From: JBBDMC01 sp963826055
GTDB lineage: Bacteria; Pseudomonadota; Alphaproteobacteria; Rhizobiales; Kaistiaceae
Direction of reading: 5' to 3'
Length of the DNA stretch: 64,000 nucleotides
Assembly (NCBI GenBank): GCA_963826055.1
Contig: CAWGVO010000002.1
Coordinates: 62,001-126,000, forward strand
Part shown: piece after piece, positions 33,250 through 42,001 of the stretch
Position numbering within the stretch: the first letter of the stretch is position 1
How the letters are laid out: every line of letters starts with the position of its first letter
The notes under the pieces: generated by a model
Databases searched by the model: none
Told to the model about the DNA's origin: nothing
What the model saw: the letters and a program-made list of their open reading frames with translations, nothing else
Translations under genes and position numbers: made by a program

Positions 33250-33486
33250 TCAGGCGGTGTTCTTTTGCAAGAATCCGATGGCGTCGCCGACGGTGAGGAT
33301 CGTTTCGGCCGCGTCATCCGGTATCTCGACACCGAACTCCTCTTCGAAGGCCATGACGAGTTCGACCGTGTCCAAGCTGTCGGCGCCAAGATCGTCGATA
33401 AAGCTGGCCCCCTCGGTGACCTTTTCGGCATCGACCCCAAGATGCTCCACCACAATCTTCTTCACCCGCTCAGCGATATCGCTCAT
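33250..33486 (-). CDS. acpP: Acyl carrier protein
   Basis: A 78-residue acidic carrier protein holding growing acyl chains on a phosphopantetheine arm. The attachment site is Ser37 in LGADSLDTVELVMAFEEEFG. Length and sequence are typical. It is usually transcribed strongly from its own promoter; a candidate lies at 33669-33697. TGAGGT lies about 9 bases before the ATG. Confidence 0.97.
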   Translation of the reverse strand: MSDIAERVKKIVVEHLGVDAEKVTEGASFIDDLGADSLDTVELVMAFEEEFGVEIPDDAAETILTVGDAIGFLQKNTA

Positions 33487-33668
33487 TTGCAGAACCTCAG
33501 TTGCCTTGACTTGATCTACTCGGAAGAGCCTCGCTCCGCGAGCAGTTGATCCTCAGTGTCTGCACGGAACGGGTAGCGGCGCCAACCGACGATGGGAAGG
33601 ACGTTGTTGTCCCAGCCTGCGAAAATCGGCGCCTGAATTGCACGGTCCGGCCCCGGCTTGATCGGCGG

Positions 33669-33697
33669 TCGTAACACACTTCCTCCGCCTTTGCCAA
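33669..33697 (-). promoter_or_regulatory. Putative acpP promoter
   Basis: On the minus strand, TTGGCA (-35) and TTACGA (-10) are separated by 17 bases in the 270-bp gap between fabG and acpP. The gap has a weak open frame (33497-33760) that I do not support as a gene. Confidence 0.4.
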
Positions 33698-33756
33698 CAG
33701 CACCAGGCGGTCCTTGCCAGTCACCGAAAAGGTCCGGTTCGCCTCGATTTCTCGCA

Positions 33757-34497
33757 TCACAACATCACCATGCCGCCGTTGACGTGGAGCGTCTGCCCGG
33801 TGACGTAAGCGGCTTCGTCGGAGGCGAGGAACACGGCAACGGCAGCGACCTCGGCGGGCGTGCCGAGGCGGCCGACGGGGACGCGATCGAGTATGATGGC
33901 GCGCTGCTTTTCGTTGAGGGCATCGGTCATCGGCGACGCAATGAAGCCGGGCGCGATGCAGTTGACGGTGATGTTGCGGCTCGCAATCTCGGCGGCCAGC
34001 GATCGGGTCATCCCGGCAAGCCCCGCCTTGGCCGCTGCGTAGTTGGCTTGACCGGGGTTTCCGGTTGCACCGACAACGGACGTGATCGAAATGATGCGGC
34101 CGTGCCGCTGCCGCATCATGCCGCGCAGCACCGCCCGCGTCAGCCGGAAGGCGGCCGTCAGGTCAATGTCGATCACCGCTTGCCAGTCTTCGTCGCTCAT
34201 GCGAGCCATGAGGCCATCTCGGTTGACCCCGGCATTGTTGACGAGGATTTCGACCGGGGCGCCGAACGCCTCCTCGGCCGCCGGAACCAACCTCTCCACG
34301 GCAGTCGGATCGGCGAGGTCGCAGGGAAGCACGTGGCACCGGCTTCCCAGTTCGCCGGCGAGCGTCTCGAGAGCATCGCGGCGGGTGCCCGACAAGCCGA
34401 CAACCGCTCCCCGCCCATGGAGGGCACGCGCGATCGCTCCTCCAATGGCGCCGCTCGCACCGGTCACCAACGCACGTTTGTCGGTTATCTCGAACAA
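33757..34497 (-). CDS. fabG: 3-oxoacyl-ACP reductase
   Basis: A 246-residue NADPH-dependent short-chain dehydrogenase reducing 3-oxoacyl-ACP. The nucleotide loop TGASGAIGGAIA is near residue 12, the catalytic serine in SITSVVG near 139, and Tyr/Lys in YAAAKAG near 152. The end PVGRLGTPAEVAAVAVFLAS ... VNGGMVML is typical. It lies 20 bp after fabD and precedes acpP. Confidence 0.97.
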   Translation of the reverse strand: MFEITDKRALVTGASGAIGGAIARALHGRGAVVGLSGTRRDALETLAGELGSRCHVLPCDLADPTAVERLVPAAEEAFGAPVEILVNNAGVNRDGLMARMSDEDWQAVIDIDLTAAFRLTRAVLRGMMRQRHGRIISITSVVGATGNPGQANYAAAKAGLAGMTRSLAAEIASRNITVNCIAPGFIASPMTDALNEKQRAIILDRVPVGRLGTPAEVAAVAVFLASDEAAYVTGQTLHVNGGMVML

Positions 34498-34517
34498 GAA
34501 CAGTCTCCAGTCTTCCG

Positions 34518-35459
34518 TCAGGCGAGCCGGGCAAGAGCCGAATCGATGTCGGCAGGCGTTCCCACCGCGAGCGTTTCGGCGCCTTCGACGATTCGCCGCG
34601 CCAGACCGGATAGCACCTTGCCGGCACCGATCTCAACGAACAGCTTGACCCCGGCGGTGCCCAACCACTCGGTCGTCTCCCTCCACCGCACCATGCCCGT
34701 GACCTGCTCCACCAGACGGCGACGGATTTCCGCCGGGTCGGAAATGGGCGCCGCCGTGACATTGGCGACCAGCGGAACGACCGGCATGGCAACATCGATG
34801 GCGGCGAGCGCCGCCTCCATCGTCGCCGCCGCCGGCGCCATGAGCGAGCAATGGAAGGGCGCGCTCACCGGGAGCAGGATCGCCCGCTTCGCTCCCCGGG
34901 CCTTGGCCATCTCCACGGCGCGCTCGACCGCCTGCCTTTCGCCCGAAATCACGACCTGTCCGGCACCGTTGTCGTTGGCAACCTGGCACACGGCGCCACC
35001 GCTGGCAGCGGTTGCCACTTCGCCAGCAGCAACAAGGTCGAGGCCGATCAGGGCGGCCATGGCGCCAGTTCCCACCGGTACCGCCGCCTGCATGGCGTGA
35101 CCTCGGATACGCAAGAGGCGCGCGGCATCCGCGACAGTAAGGCTGCCAGCGGCGGCAAGCGCCGAATATTCGCCCAAAGAGTGACCGGCGACAAAGGCGG
35201 CAGTGTTCTTCACCTCGACGCCGCGGGCTTCGAGCACCCGAATGACGGCGAGGCTCACGGCCATGAGCGCTGGCTGCGCATTTTCGGTAAGCGTCAACGT
35301 CTCGGCCGGGCCCTGCCAGATGACGTCCGACAGTTTCTCGCCAAGGGCATCGTCAACGGCTTCGAACACCGCGCGGGCTTCGAAGAAGGCATCGGCGAGC
35401 GCCTTGCCCATGCCGACCGACTGGCTGCCCTGCCCCGGAAACGTGAATGCGACGGCCAT
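34518..35459 (-). CDS. fabD: Malonyl-CoA:ACP transacylase
   Basis: A 313-residue enzyme loading malonyl groups onto ACP. It has the N-terminal FPGQGSQSVGMG and the active-site serine in GHSLGEYSALAAAGS near residue 92. The expected histidine near 200 is in SAPFHCSLM. Length and start are normal. It heads the minus-strand fab run and is divergent from rpsF, so the 286-bp gap 35460-35745 carries promoters for both. Confidence 0.96.
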   Translation of the reverse strand: MAVAFTFPGQGSQSVGMGKALADAFFEARAVFEAVDDALGEKLSDVIWQGPAETLTLTENAQPALMAVSLAVIRVLEARGVEVKNTAAFVAGHSLGEYSALAAAGSLTVADAARLLRIRGHAMQAAVPVGTGAMAALIGLDLVAAGEVATAASGGAVCQVANDNGAGQVVISGERQAVERAVEMAKARGAKRAILLPVSAPFHCSLMAPAAATMEAALAAIDVAMPVVPLVANVTAAPISDPAEIRRRLVEQVTGMVRWRETTEWLGTAGVKLFVEIGAGKVLSGLARRIVEGAETLAVGTPADIDSALARLA

Positions 35460-35547
35460 TGGCCGAGGCGCCTCCCCCCTAAGAATGACGCCCGCGCCTT
35501 TGAGCGTGTCACGGATTGGCTGTCAAGCCGGCCAGGTTGCGAACCCC

Positions 35548-35575
35548 TTGCATTCCCCAGGACAATCCCTATAAC
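35548..35575 (+). promoter_or_regulatory. Putative rpsF operon promoter
   Basis: TTGCAT (35548-35553) and TATAAC (35570-35575) are spaced by 16 bases, a good housekeeping-type pair. The roughly 170-base leader that follows contains GC-rich hairpins (for example CGGAAGGCGG / GAAAGCCGAG) and could hold an S6:S18 autoregulatory site. Confidence 0.5.
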
Positions 35576-35745
35576 CGCACCGTCCCGAAGGGACCCCGGC
35601 CGGGGGCTGAACGGAAGGCGGCGAAAGCCGAGGGTCGACAAGCGATCCGACTTCCCGTGTTCCCGCTCTCGAAGTAGCACCGATGGCCTTTCCTGCAAGG
35701 GCTTCGGCGAGGCTCGGCGCCGGCGAAGATGAAGGAAAGGCGAAT

Positions 35746-36225
35746 ATGCCTCTGTATGAACATGTTTTTCTGGCGCGACAAGACGTGTCCGGCCAACAGG
35801 TCGACGCGCTCACCGAGCAGTTCAAATCAGTGATCGAACAGAATGGCGGCACGGTCGGCAAGGTCGAGAGTTGGGGCCTCAAGTCGCTGACGTACCGGAT
35901 CAAGAAGAACCGCAAGGCCTATTTCACGTTGATGAACATCGACGCCCCGCCGGCAGCGATCGCCGAGGTGGAGCGCCAGCAGCGTCTCAGCGAAGATGTG
36001 ATTCGCTCGCTGACGTTGAAAGTCGATGCCCACGAGGAAGAGCCCTCCGCGATGATGCAGAAGCGGGACCGCGACGACCGTCGCGACCGCGATGATCGGC
36101 GCGGCGGACGCTTCGGCGATCGCGACCGCGGTCCGCGCGGTGATCGTGATCGGCCGCGCCGTGACGACGGAGACGATGCCCGCTCCGAGATGAGCGCGGC
36201 CGGCAATAGCGAAGGAGATGCGTGA
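35746..36225 (+). CDS. rpsF: 30S ribosomal protein S6
   Basis: A 159-residue ribosomal protein that pairs with S18 on the 30S platform. Residues 1-95 are the S6 fold (MPLYEHVFLARQDVSG, WGLKSLTYRIKKNRKAYFT). Residues about 108-148 are an unusually charged Arg/Asp tail with repeating RDDRRDRDDRRGG and GDRDRGPRGDRDRP, longer than in E. coli but common in alphaproteobacteria. The ATG at 35746 is chosen because MPLYEHVF is the normal start. The stop is interleaved with the rpsR start (GTGATG). Confidence 0.96.
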   Translation: MPLYEHVFLARQDVSGQQVDALTEQFKSVIEQNGGTVGKVESWGLKSLTYRIKKNRKAYFTLMNIDAPPAAIAEVERQQRLSEDVIRSLTLKVDAHEEEPSAMMQKRDRDDRRDRDDRRGGRFGDRDRGPRGDRDRPRRDDGDDARSEMSAAGNSEGDA

Positions 36226-36473
36226 TGGTCGATATCAACCAGCTTCCGTCGCGTCGTCCCTTCTTCCGTCGCCGCAAGACCTGCCCCTTCTCGGGCGCCA
36301 ACGCGCCCAAGATTGACTACAAGGATGTCCGCCTCCTGCAGCGCTACGTCTCGGAGCGCGGCAAAATCGTGCCGTCCCGCATCACCGCGGTGTCGGCGAT
36401 CAAACAGCGTGAACTTGCCCGCGCTATCAAGCGGGCGCGGTTCCTTGGGCTCTTGCCCTACGTGATCAAGTAG
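36225..36473 (+). CDS. rpsR: 30S ribosomal protein S18
   Basis: An 82-residue basic protein binding S6. The core is RRKTCPFSGANAPKIDYKD and ARAIKRARFLGLLPYVIK, both typical of S18. I use the ATG at 36225, which touches the rpsF stop; a GTG one codon earlier is possible. It belongs to the rpsF-rpsR-DUF2232-rplI operon. Confidence 0.96.
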   Translation: MVDINQLPSRRPFFRRRKTCPFSGANAPKIDYKDVRLLQRYVSERGKIVPSRITAVSAIKQRELARAIKRARFLGLLPYVIK

Positions 36474-36581
36474 AGACAAACTCTTCGCCCCGAACGATCC
36501 GCCACTTGCGATCGCCCGGGGAATCAAGTTGGGGCGTGGCGGTAACGACCCGCCCCTAACCGCTCGGAAGGCGGGACAGCG

Positions 36582-37526
36582 ATGGCACAAAGTATCCTCG
36601 TTGGCATCGGAGCTGGCATCGCCGCCGCGCTTCTGTTCCTGGCTCCAGTCGGCGGAACGCTCCTTGCTTTTCCCCTTTTCGCGCTGACCGGGCTTCCGAT
36701 CGCCATTGCCGGTCTCGGCTGGGGCGTTGTCAGCGGAATCGTCGCCGCCGCGGTTGGCACGCTCGGCGCGCTGGCGCTGACCCACTGGGCGGGTGCCGCC
36801 CTGTTTGCGCTCATTTTCGGGGCGCCGCTGGCGTTCCTGGCGCGTCTGGCGAACCTGTCGCGACCGCTGGCCGGGTCCGAGGGGCACCACGAATGGTATC
36901 CCTCGGGCCGCCTGTTGCTCGCCGCGGCCTTCGCCGTTACCGGCGGCCTGTGGATCGTCGGCGCCGTGATCGGCTTCGATCCGCAGGCGCTGGTGCACGA
37001 GATGACGGCCGCCCTTACCCAATGGATCGCGGCCGCCAATCCGGCTGGCGATGCCCCGACAGCGGCTGAAATCGAGCCGTTCGCCCGGCTCAATGTTGCC
37101 CTGTTGCCGTTTATCAGCGCCGTCGTTGCGCTGGTGGTGGTCGTCGTAGATCTCTGGCTGGCTGCCATCGTGACCCGCGCCTCCGGCCGCCTGCAGCGCC
37201 CGCGTGACCGCATCTGGATGGTAACGCTGCCAAACCAACTGGTCGGCGTGCTTGCGGTTGCCGTCGCGCTCGCGTTCATTCCTGGTGCGGTCGGCCATGC
37301 CGCCGCCGTCGCCGCAGGAGCCGTCGCCGCCGCGATGGCTCTCGTTGGTCTGGCGGTGGTGCACGCGCTCACCGCGGGCATGGCGGGGCGCACTGCCATT
37401 CTGGCCACCACTTACGTGCTTGTCTTCCTTTCCGGCTTCCCGATCGTGCTGTTCGCGGCACTGGGTGTCGGCGAGGGTTTCTTCCACCTGCGCGAGCGCC
37501 GTTTCGGCGGCGGGGCCGCGCGCTGA
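36582..37526 (+). CDS. DUF2232 membrane protein
   Basis: A 314-residue inner-membrane protein with about eight hydrophobic segments (starting at 5-30, 38-62, 66-85, 105-125, 175-200, 222-245, 247-270 and 278-300). It matches the alphaproteobacterial DUF2232 family that lies between rpsR and rplI. The function is unknown; distant similarity of DUF2232 to substrate-binding units of vitamin transporters has been noted in the family. The start is an ATG 108 bp after rpsR. rplI follows by 30 bp. Confidence 0.88.
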   Translation: MAQSILVGIGAGIAAALLFLAPVGGTLLAFPLFALTGLPIAIAGLGWGVVSGIVAAAVGTLGALALTHWAGAALFALIFGAPLAFLARLANLSRPLAGSEGHHEWYPSGRLLLAAAFAVTGGLWIVGAVIGFDPQALVHEMTAALTQWIAAANPAGDAPTAAEIEPFARLNVALLPFISAVVALVVVVVDLWLAAIVTRASGRLQRPRDRIWMVTLPNQLVGVLAVAVALAFIPGAVGHAAAVAAGAVAAAMALVGLAVVHALTAGMAGRTAILATTYVLVFLSGFPIVLFAALGVGEGFFHLRERRFGGGAAR

Positions 37527-37556
37527 AACGGTCCATTTCGAACGGAGCGAGTATCC

Positions 37557-38135
37557 ATGGATGTCATCCTGCTTGAACGTATCGCACGCCTCGGACAGAT
37601 GGGCGACGTCGTTCGCGTTCGCGACGGCTATGCACGCAACTACTTGTTTCCACAGGGCAAGGCGCTGAGGGCCAACGAAGAGAATCGCAAACGTTTCGAT
37701 TCGGAACGGGTCCAACTCGAGGCGGGCAACCTGGAGCGCCGGCAGGAGGCCGAGATGGTTGCCGTCAAGATCGGCGGCCAGTCGTTCATGGTGATCCGCC
37801 AGGCGGGCGAAACGGGCCAGCTGTACGGTTCAGTCTCCGCCCGCGATCTCGTCGAGGTGATGGAGGCAGGCGGCTTCAGCGTTGCCCGCAACCAAATCGA
37901 TCTGAACCAACCGATCAAGACGATCGGTCTTCACACGGTCAAGATCGTGCTTCACCCGGAGGTGGAGACCACGGTCACCGTGAACGTGGCGCGAAGCGAC
38001 GATGAGGCCGAACGCCAGGGGCGCGGCGAGGATCTCACCATGGGCGCCGACGCCGAAGAAATGACTGAGACCGGCGAGGACGAGACGCCGGCCGAGGAGG
38101 CGGCCGCTCCCGAGAGCGACTCCGCGACCGCTTGA
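37557..38135 (+). CDS. rplI: 50S ribosomal protein L9
   Basis: A 192-residue ribosomal protein. The N-domain MDVILLERIARLGQMGDVVR with VRDGYARNYLFPQGKALRA binds 23S rRNA, a long helix follows, and the C-domain ends near 150. The tail (about 155-192) is very acidic (DAEEMTETGEDETPAEEAAA), an extension often seen in alphaproteobacteria. It ends the rpsF operon. Confidence 0.96.
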   Translation: MDVILLERIARLGQMGDVVRVRDGYARNYLFPQGKALRANEENRKRFDSERVQLEAGNLERRQEAEMVAVKIGGQSFMVIRQAGETGQLYGSVSARDLVEVMEAGGFSVARNQIDLNQPIKTIGLHTVKIVLHPEVETTVTVNVARSDDEAERQGRGEDLTMGADAEEMTETGEDETPAEEAAAPESDSATA

Positions 38136-38227
38136 GGCGGAATGGTCATCGGCGTTAGCATCTCTCAGACGGCCCCGGTCATGAAGATACCGGGTTGCTC
38201 GGCCGAAAAGGGGGTTCGGCGGATATA

Positions 38228-39490
38228 ATGAAAGGCTTGCTTCACCGCTTCCTCGGACGCGCCATCAAGGCCGGTTCTCTGGAGATTATAAGCCCCGACG
38301 GGACGTCACGTGTCTACGGCGACGGCAGCGGAGATTCGGTCCGGGTCCGCTTCACCTCGGATCGTGCCGTCAGCAACGTCGTGCGCAACCCCGATCTGAA
38401 GCTCGGGGAGGAGTTCGTGGGTGGCGGACTCGTTGTCGAGACCGGCACGATCTACGATTTCCTTCACGTGGTCCTCAGCAACGTCAGGGACGTCACGCCG
38501 CCGTGGCCGATGATCCTGACAGCGGCGCCGCGCCGGGTGACGCGCCGCGTTCGCCAGTTCAACCCGCCGAGCCGGGCGCGCCGCAACGTCCACGCCCACT
38601 ATGATCTCGATGGTCGGCTCTATTCGCTCTTTCTCGACAACGACCTCCAGTATTCGTGCGCGTATTTCGAGGACGGCGTAACGACGCTGGACGACGCGCA
38701 GCTCGCGAAGAAGCGCCATATCGCCGCCAAGCTCGCTTTGAAGCCGGGACAACGGGTGCTCGACATCGGCTCGGGGTGGGGCGGGCTCGGCCTCTATCTC
38801 GCCGCGCATGCGGACGTTGAGGTGGTCGGTGTGACGCTGTCGGAGGAGCAATTGGCGGTGTCGAACCGGCGGGCCGAGGAGCTGGGCCTGGCGGACAGGG
38901 TCAAATTCCTTCTCCAGGACTACCGCGCCGTGGAGGGCCCCTTCGACCGGATCGTGTCAGTCGGCATGTTCGAACACGTCGGCGTCAACCACTTCCGCGC
39001 CTTCTTCAAGACCTGCCGCGAATTGATGACCCCTGACGGGATTATGCTCCTCCATACGATCGGGCGTTCCGGGCCGCCCGGCGACACCAGCGCGTGGATA
39101 CAGCGCTACATATTTCCCGGCGGCTATATCCCTGCTCTGTCGGAGGTCGTCCCGCGCATCGAACGCAGCGGGCTTTTCCTCACCGATATCGAGATCCTGC
39201 GCCTCCATTACGCCAAGACCCTCAAGGCTTGGCGCGAGCGCTTCCTGGCGCACCGTGAGGAGGTCGCCGCGCTCTACGATGAGCGCTTCTGCCGGATGTG
39301 GGAGTTCTACCTGGCGGCGTCGGAAGTGTCGTTCAGGGTTGGCGGGCTGGTGAACTTCCAGGTCCAGCTCACCAGGAACCTGGAAACCCTGCCGCTGACC
39401 CGCAACTACATGGGCGAGGCCGAAGAGACGTTGCGCGGTGCGGAAAGCGCGGCGGATTTGCGGCCGCCGCTGAAGCTCGCTGGCGAGTAG
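38228..39490 (+). CDS. cfa: Cyclopropane-fatty-acyl-phospholipid synthase family
   Basis: A 420-residue SAM-dependent methyltransferase that adds a methylene group to unsaturated acyl chains of membrane lipids. The SAM loop VLDIGSGWGGLGLYLA is near residue 180. Further motifs are GVTLSEEQL, FDRIVSVGMFEHVG near 240 and QRYIFPGGYIPAL near 295. The N-terminal lipid-binding part is typical. I chose the ATG at 38228 (MKGLLHRFLGRAIKAGSLEI), because the upstream frame is intergenic. Related family members have other lipid substrates. It follows rplI by 92 bp with its own promoter likely. Confidence 0.92.
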   Translation: MKGLLHRFLGRAIKAGSLEIISPDGTSRVYGDGSGDSVRVRFTSDRAVSNVVRNPDLKLGEEFVGGGLVVETGTIYDFLHVVLSNVRDVTPPWPMILTAAPRRVTRRVRQFNPPSRARRNVHAHYDLDGRLYSLFLDNDLQYSCAYFEDGVTTLDDAQLAKKRHIAAKLALKPGQRVLDIGSGWGGLGLYLAAHADVEVVGVTLSEEQLAVSNRRAEELGLADRVKFLLQDYRAVEGPFDRIVSVGMFEHVGVNHFRAFFKTCRELMTPDGIMLLHTIGRSGPPGDTSAWIQRYIFPGGYIPALSEVVPRIERSGLFLTDIEILRLHYAKTLKAWRERFLAHREEVAALYDERFCRMWEFYLAASEVSFRVGGLVNFQVQLTRNLETLPLTRNYMGEAEETLRGAESAADLRPPLKLAGE

Positions 39491-39556
39491 CATCCGCCAC
39501 GACCGTCACGCGCGCGTCATTGGCGCCTGAGAAACTTGCCGGAATTCAGATTAAAT

Positions 39557-39583
39557 CGCCTTTGCGGTTAGCCGGCAAAGGCG
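39557..39583. other. Nine-pair hairpin upstream of the nucleotidase
   Basis: The arms CGCCTTTGC and GCAAAGGCG pair perfectly and extend by GG/CC after a one-base bulge, with a short loop. The flank is A/T-rich on the left, none on the right, so it does not look like a plus-strand terminator for cfa. It could be an operator or a minus-strand terminator. Confidence 0.35.
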
Positions 39584-39670
39584 CATGATCGTGCTATCGG
39601 TACGGGTTACCCCGGGACGGCGATCCGCACACGGGCGGGGCCCCGTGCCCATACAACACGGAGGCAAATC

Positions 39671-41648
39671 ATGTCAGGCTTGCGACGTCTTGAGATCGAC
39701 CGCCGGGCATTCCTGCTTGGGACTTCGGCCGTCGGCGCATTGACAGTGCTTCACCCGTTCTCCGCTTTCGCGGCGGCCGGTCAGGCGCACCTGCGGCTGC
39801 TCGAGACCACCGACATCCACGTGAACGTGCTGCCGTATGACTACTACGCCGACGCGCCCAACGACACGATGGGGCTGTCCCGCACCGCCACGATCATAGA
39901 GTCGATCCGGGCAGAGTCGACCAACTCCATGCTTCTGGACAACGGCGACTATCTGCAGGGAAACCCGATGGGCGACTACATCGCCTACGAAAAGGGCATG
40001 AAGGCCGGCGACATTCACCCGGTGATGAAGGGGATGAACGTTCTCGGTTACGAGTGCGGTACGCTCGGCAACCACGAATTCAACTATGGCCTTGACTTCC
40101 TGGACAAGGTCAACGCCGGGGCGAACTTCCCGATCGTGTGCGCCAACCTGATCAGGGGTACGACGCTCGCGTCCAATCCGCGCGACGACGACCTCTACAT
40201 GAAGCCGTACCTCATTCTTGAAAAGACGCTGACCGACGGTGCCGGCACGCAATACCCGATCAAGATCGGCCTCATCGGCTTCGTGCCCCCGCAGATCATG
40301 ATTTGGGATTCTAAAAATCTGGTCGGCAACGTCATGACCCGCGACATCGTGGAGACGGCGAAGGCGTGGGTGCCGCAAGTCAAGGAGGCCGGCGCCGATA
40401 TCGTCATCGCCCTCTCCCACTCCGGCATCGACGCCAACAAGACGGACCTGATGGAGAACGCCTCGCTGTTCCTCGGCGACGTCGACGGCATCGATGCGAT
40501 CTTCACCGGTCACCAGCACCTGGTGTTCCCAGGCGGGCCGCAATTCGACAACCTCACTGGCATCGACAACGCCAAGGGCACGCTGATGGGCCGGCCGGCG
40601 GTGATGGGCGGCTTCTGGGGCTCGCATATGGGCCTCATCGATCTGCTGCTCGAGCGCGATGGCAACGGCTGGCGGGTCGTTTCGGCCGAATCGGAGGCGC
40701 GTCCGATCTACGAGCGCAAGGACGGCAAGGTGGTGCCCGTCGTCAACGATGCGGCGGCAGGTGGTCGATGCACTTAAGGCGGACCACGAGGCAACGCTTG
40801 CATACGTTCGCCGCGCGGTCGGCAAGACTTCCGCGCCGCTGTTCAGCTATTTCGCCCTCGTCGCCGACGATCCGTCAGTGCAGATCGTGAGCCAGGCGCA
40901 GACCTGGTACATCAAACAGATGATGGCCGGCACGAAGTGGGAGGGGCTGCCGATCCTGTCGGCGGCGGCACCGTTCAAAGCCGGCGGACGCGGCGGAGCC
41001 GACTACTATACCGACGTGCCGGCCGGCGACGTCGCCATCAAGAACGTCGCCGACCTTTACCTCTATCCAAACACCGTGCGCGCCGTCCTCATCAATGGCG
41101 CCCAGGTCAAGGAGTGGCTGGAGATGTCGGCCGGTATCTTCAACCAGGTCGCGCCGGGGCAGGCCGATCAGCCGCTCCTCAACGATGCCTTCCCCAGTTA
41201 CAACTTCGACGTTATCGACGGCGTCACCTACAAGATCGACCTGTCGCAGCCGCCGAAGTACGACCCGAAGGGCGCCGTCATCAACGCGAGCGCCAGCCGT
41301 ATCGTCGACCTCGCCTACCAGGGCAAACCGGTGACGGCCGACCAACAGTTCGTCGTCGCCACCAACAACTACCGGGCCGGCGGCGGTGGCAACTTCCCCG
41401 ACATCAACGACAAGGTGATCATCTTCGTCGCTCCGGACACAAACCGTGACGTGATCGTGCGCTACATCGTCCAGCAGGGGACGATCAACCCGTCGGCGGA
41501 CAAGAACTGGTCATTTGCGCCGGTCCCGGGGGCGAGCGTGATCTTCGCGTCCGGACCGAAGGCGAAGGATCACCTGGCCGATGTTTCGGGAATCGAGCTT
41601 GCCGGACCGGGCGCGAACGGTTTCGACAACTATCGCATCAAGCTCTAA
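39671..41648 (+). pseudogene. cpdB: 2',3'-cyclic-nucleotide phosphodiesterase / 3'-nucleotidase, frameshifted
   Basis: This encodes a periplasmic bifunctional nucleotidase for use of extracellular cyclic and 3' nucleotides. Residues about 1-38 are a twin-arginine-type signal (IDRRAFLLGTS). The metallophosphatase half has LRLLETTDIHVNVLPYDYYA, GNHEFNYG, ALSHSG and GHQH. The 5'-nucleotidase C-domain (DADYYTDVP-like GADYYTDVPAGDVAI, VATNNYRAGGGGNF) completes it. The frame breaks in GCGGCGGCAGG at about 40755; dropping one base gives NDAA-QVVDALKADHEATLAY and about 658 residues. No other decay is seen, so a consensus error is plausible. A strong terminator follows. Confidence 0.88.
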
Positions 41649-41667
41649 CTTTCTTCATCTCATGGGC

Positions 41668-41696
41668 AAAGGGCGGGCTCCGGTCCGCCCTTTTTT
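41668..41696 (+). terminator. Rho-independent terminator after cpdB
   Basis: A nine-pair stem AAAGGGCGG / CCGCCCTTT with an 8-base loop and a T6 run, 19 bases after the stop. This is the clearest intrinsic terminator in the window. Confidence 0.9.
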
Positions 41697-42001
41697 CGTT
41701 GCACGAATCGGCTGCAATAGCGTCTCGCTGCGACAGTGGCGCGTGCGCCGCAAGGCCTCGGTGCCGGAATTGTGAATCGCGGGAGACTCGGCGTGTCGTC
41801 CATTGCGAATCCCCCTCCCGTGCTAAACAGAGGTAACGCGGATGCGGCGAGCAGTTCCTGTTTCCCGCGAGTCGATTGCGGCTCCAGCCGGATTCGATGT
41901 CTCACCTTGTAGCGCGAGCATGATTGCCGGCACTCCGAGAGGTGATGACCGGGCACGTGACGCTTGAACGGCGTTTGGAACGAGAGGGAGTCTTTCCAGA
42001 A
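41697..42001. other. Gap before dnaB
   Basis: No supported gene. It includes an alternative in-frame ATG for dnaB at 41945, preceded closely by GAGAGG. The promoter is not obvious by eye. Confidence 0.4.

Noticed and set aside
33497..33760. An 87-residue gene between fabG and acpP
   Set aside because: It opens on a GTG overlapping the fabG stop, has a poor composition, and covers the expected acpP promoter region.
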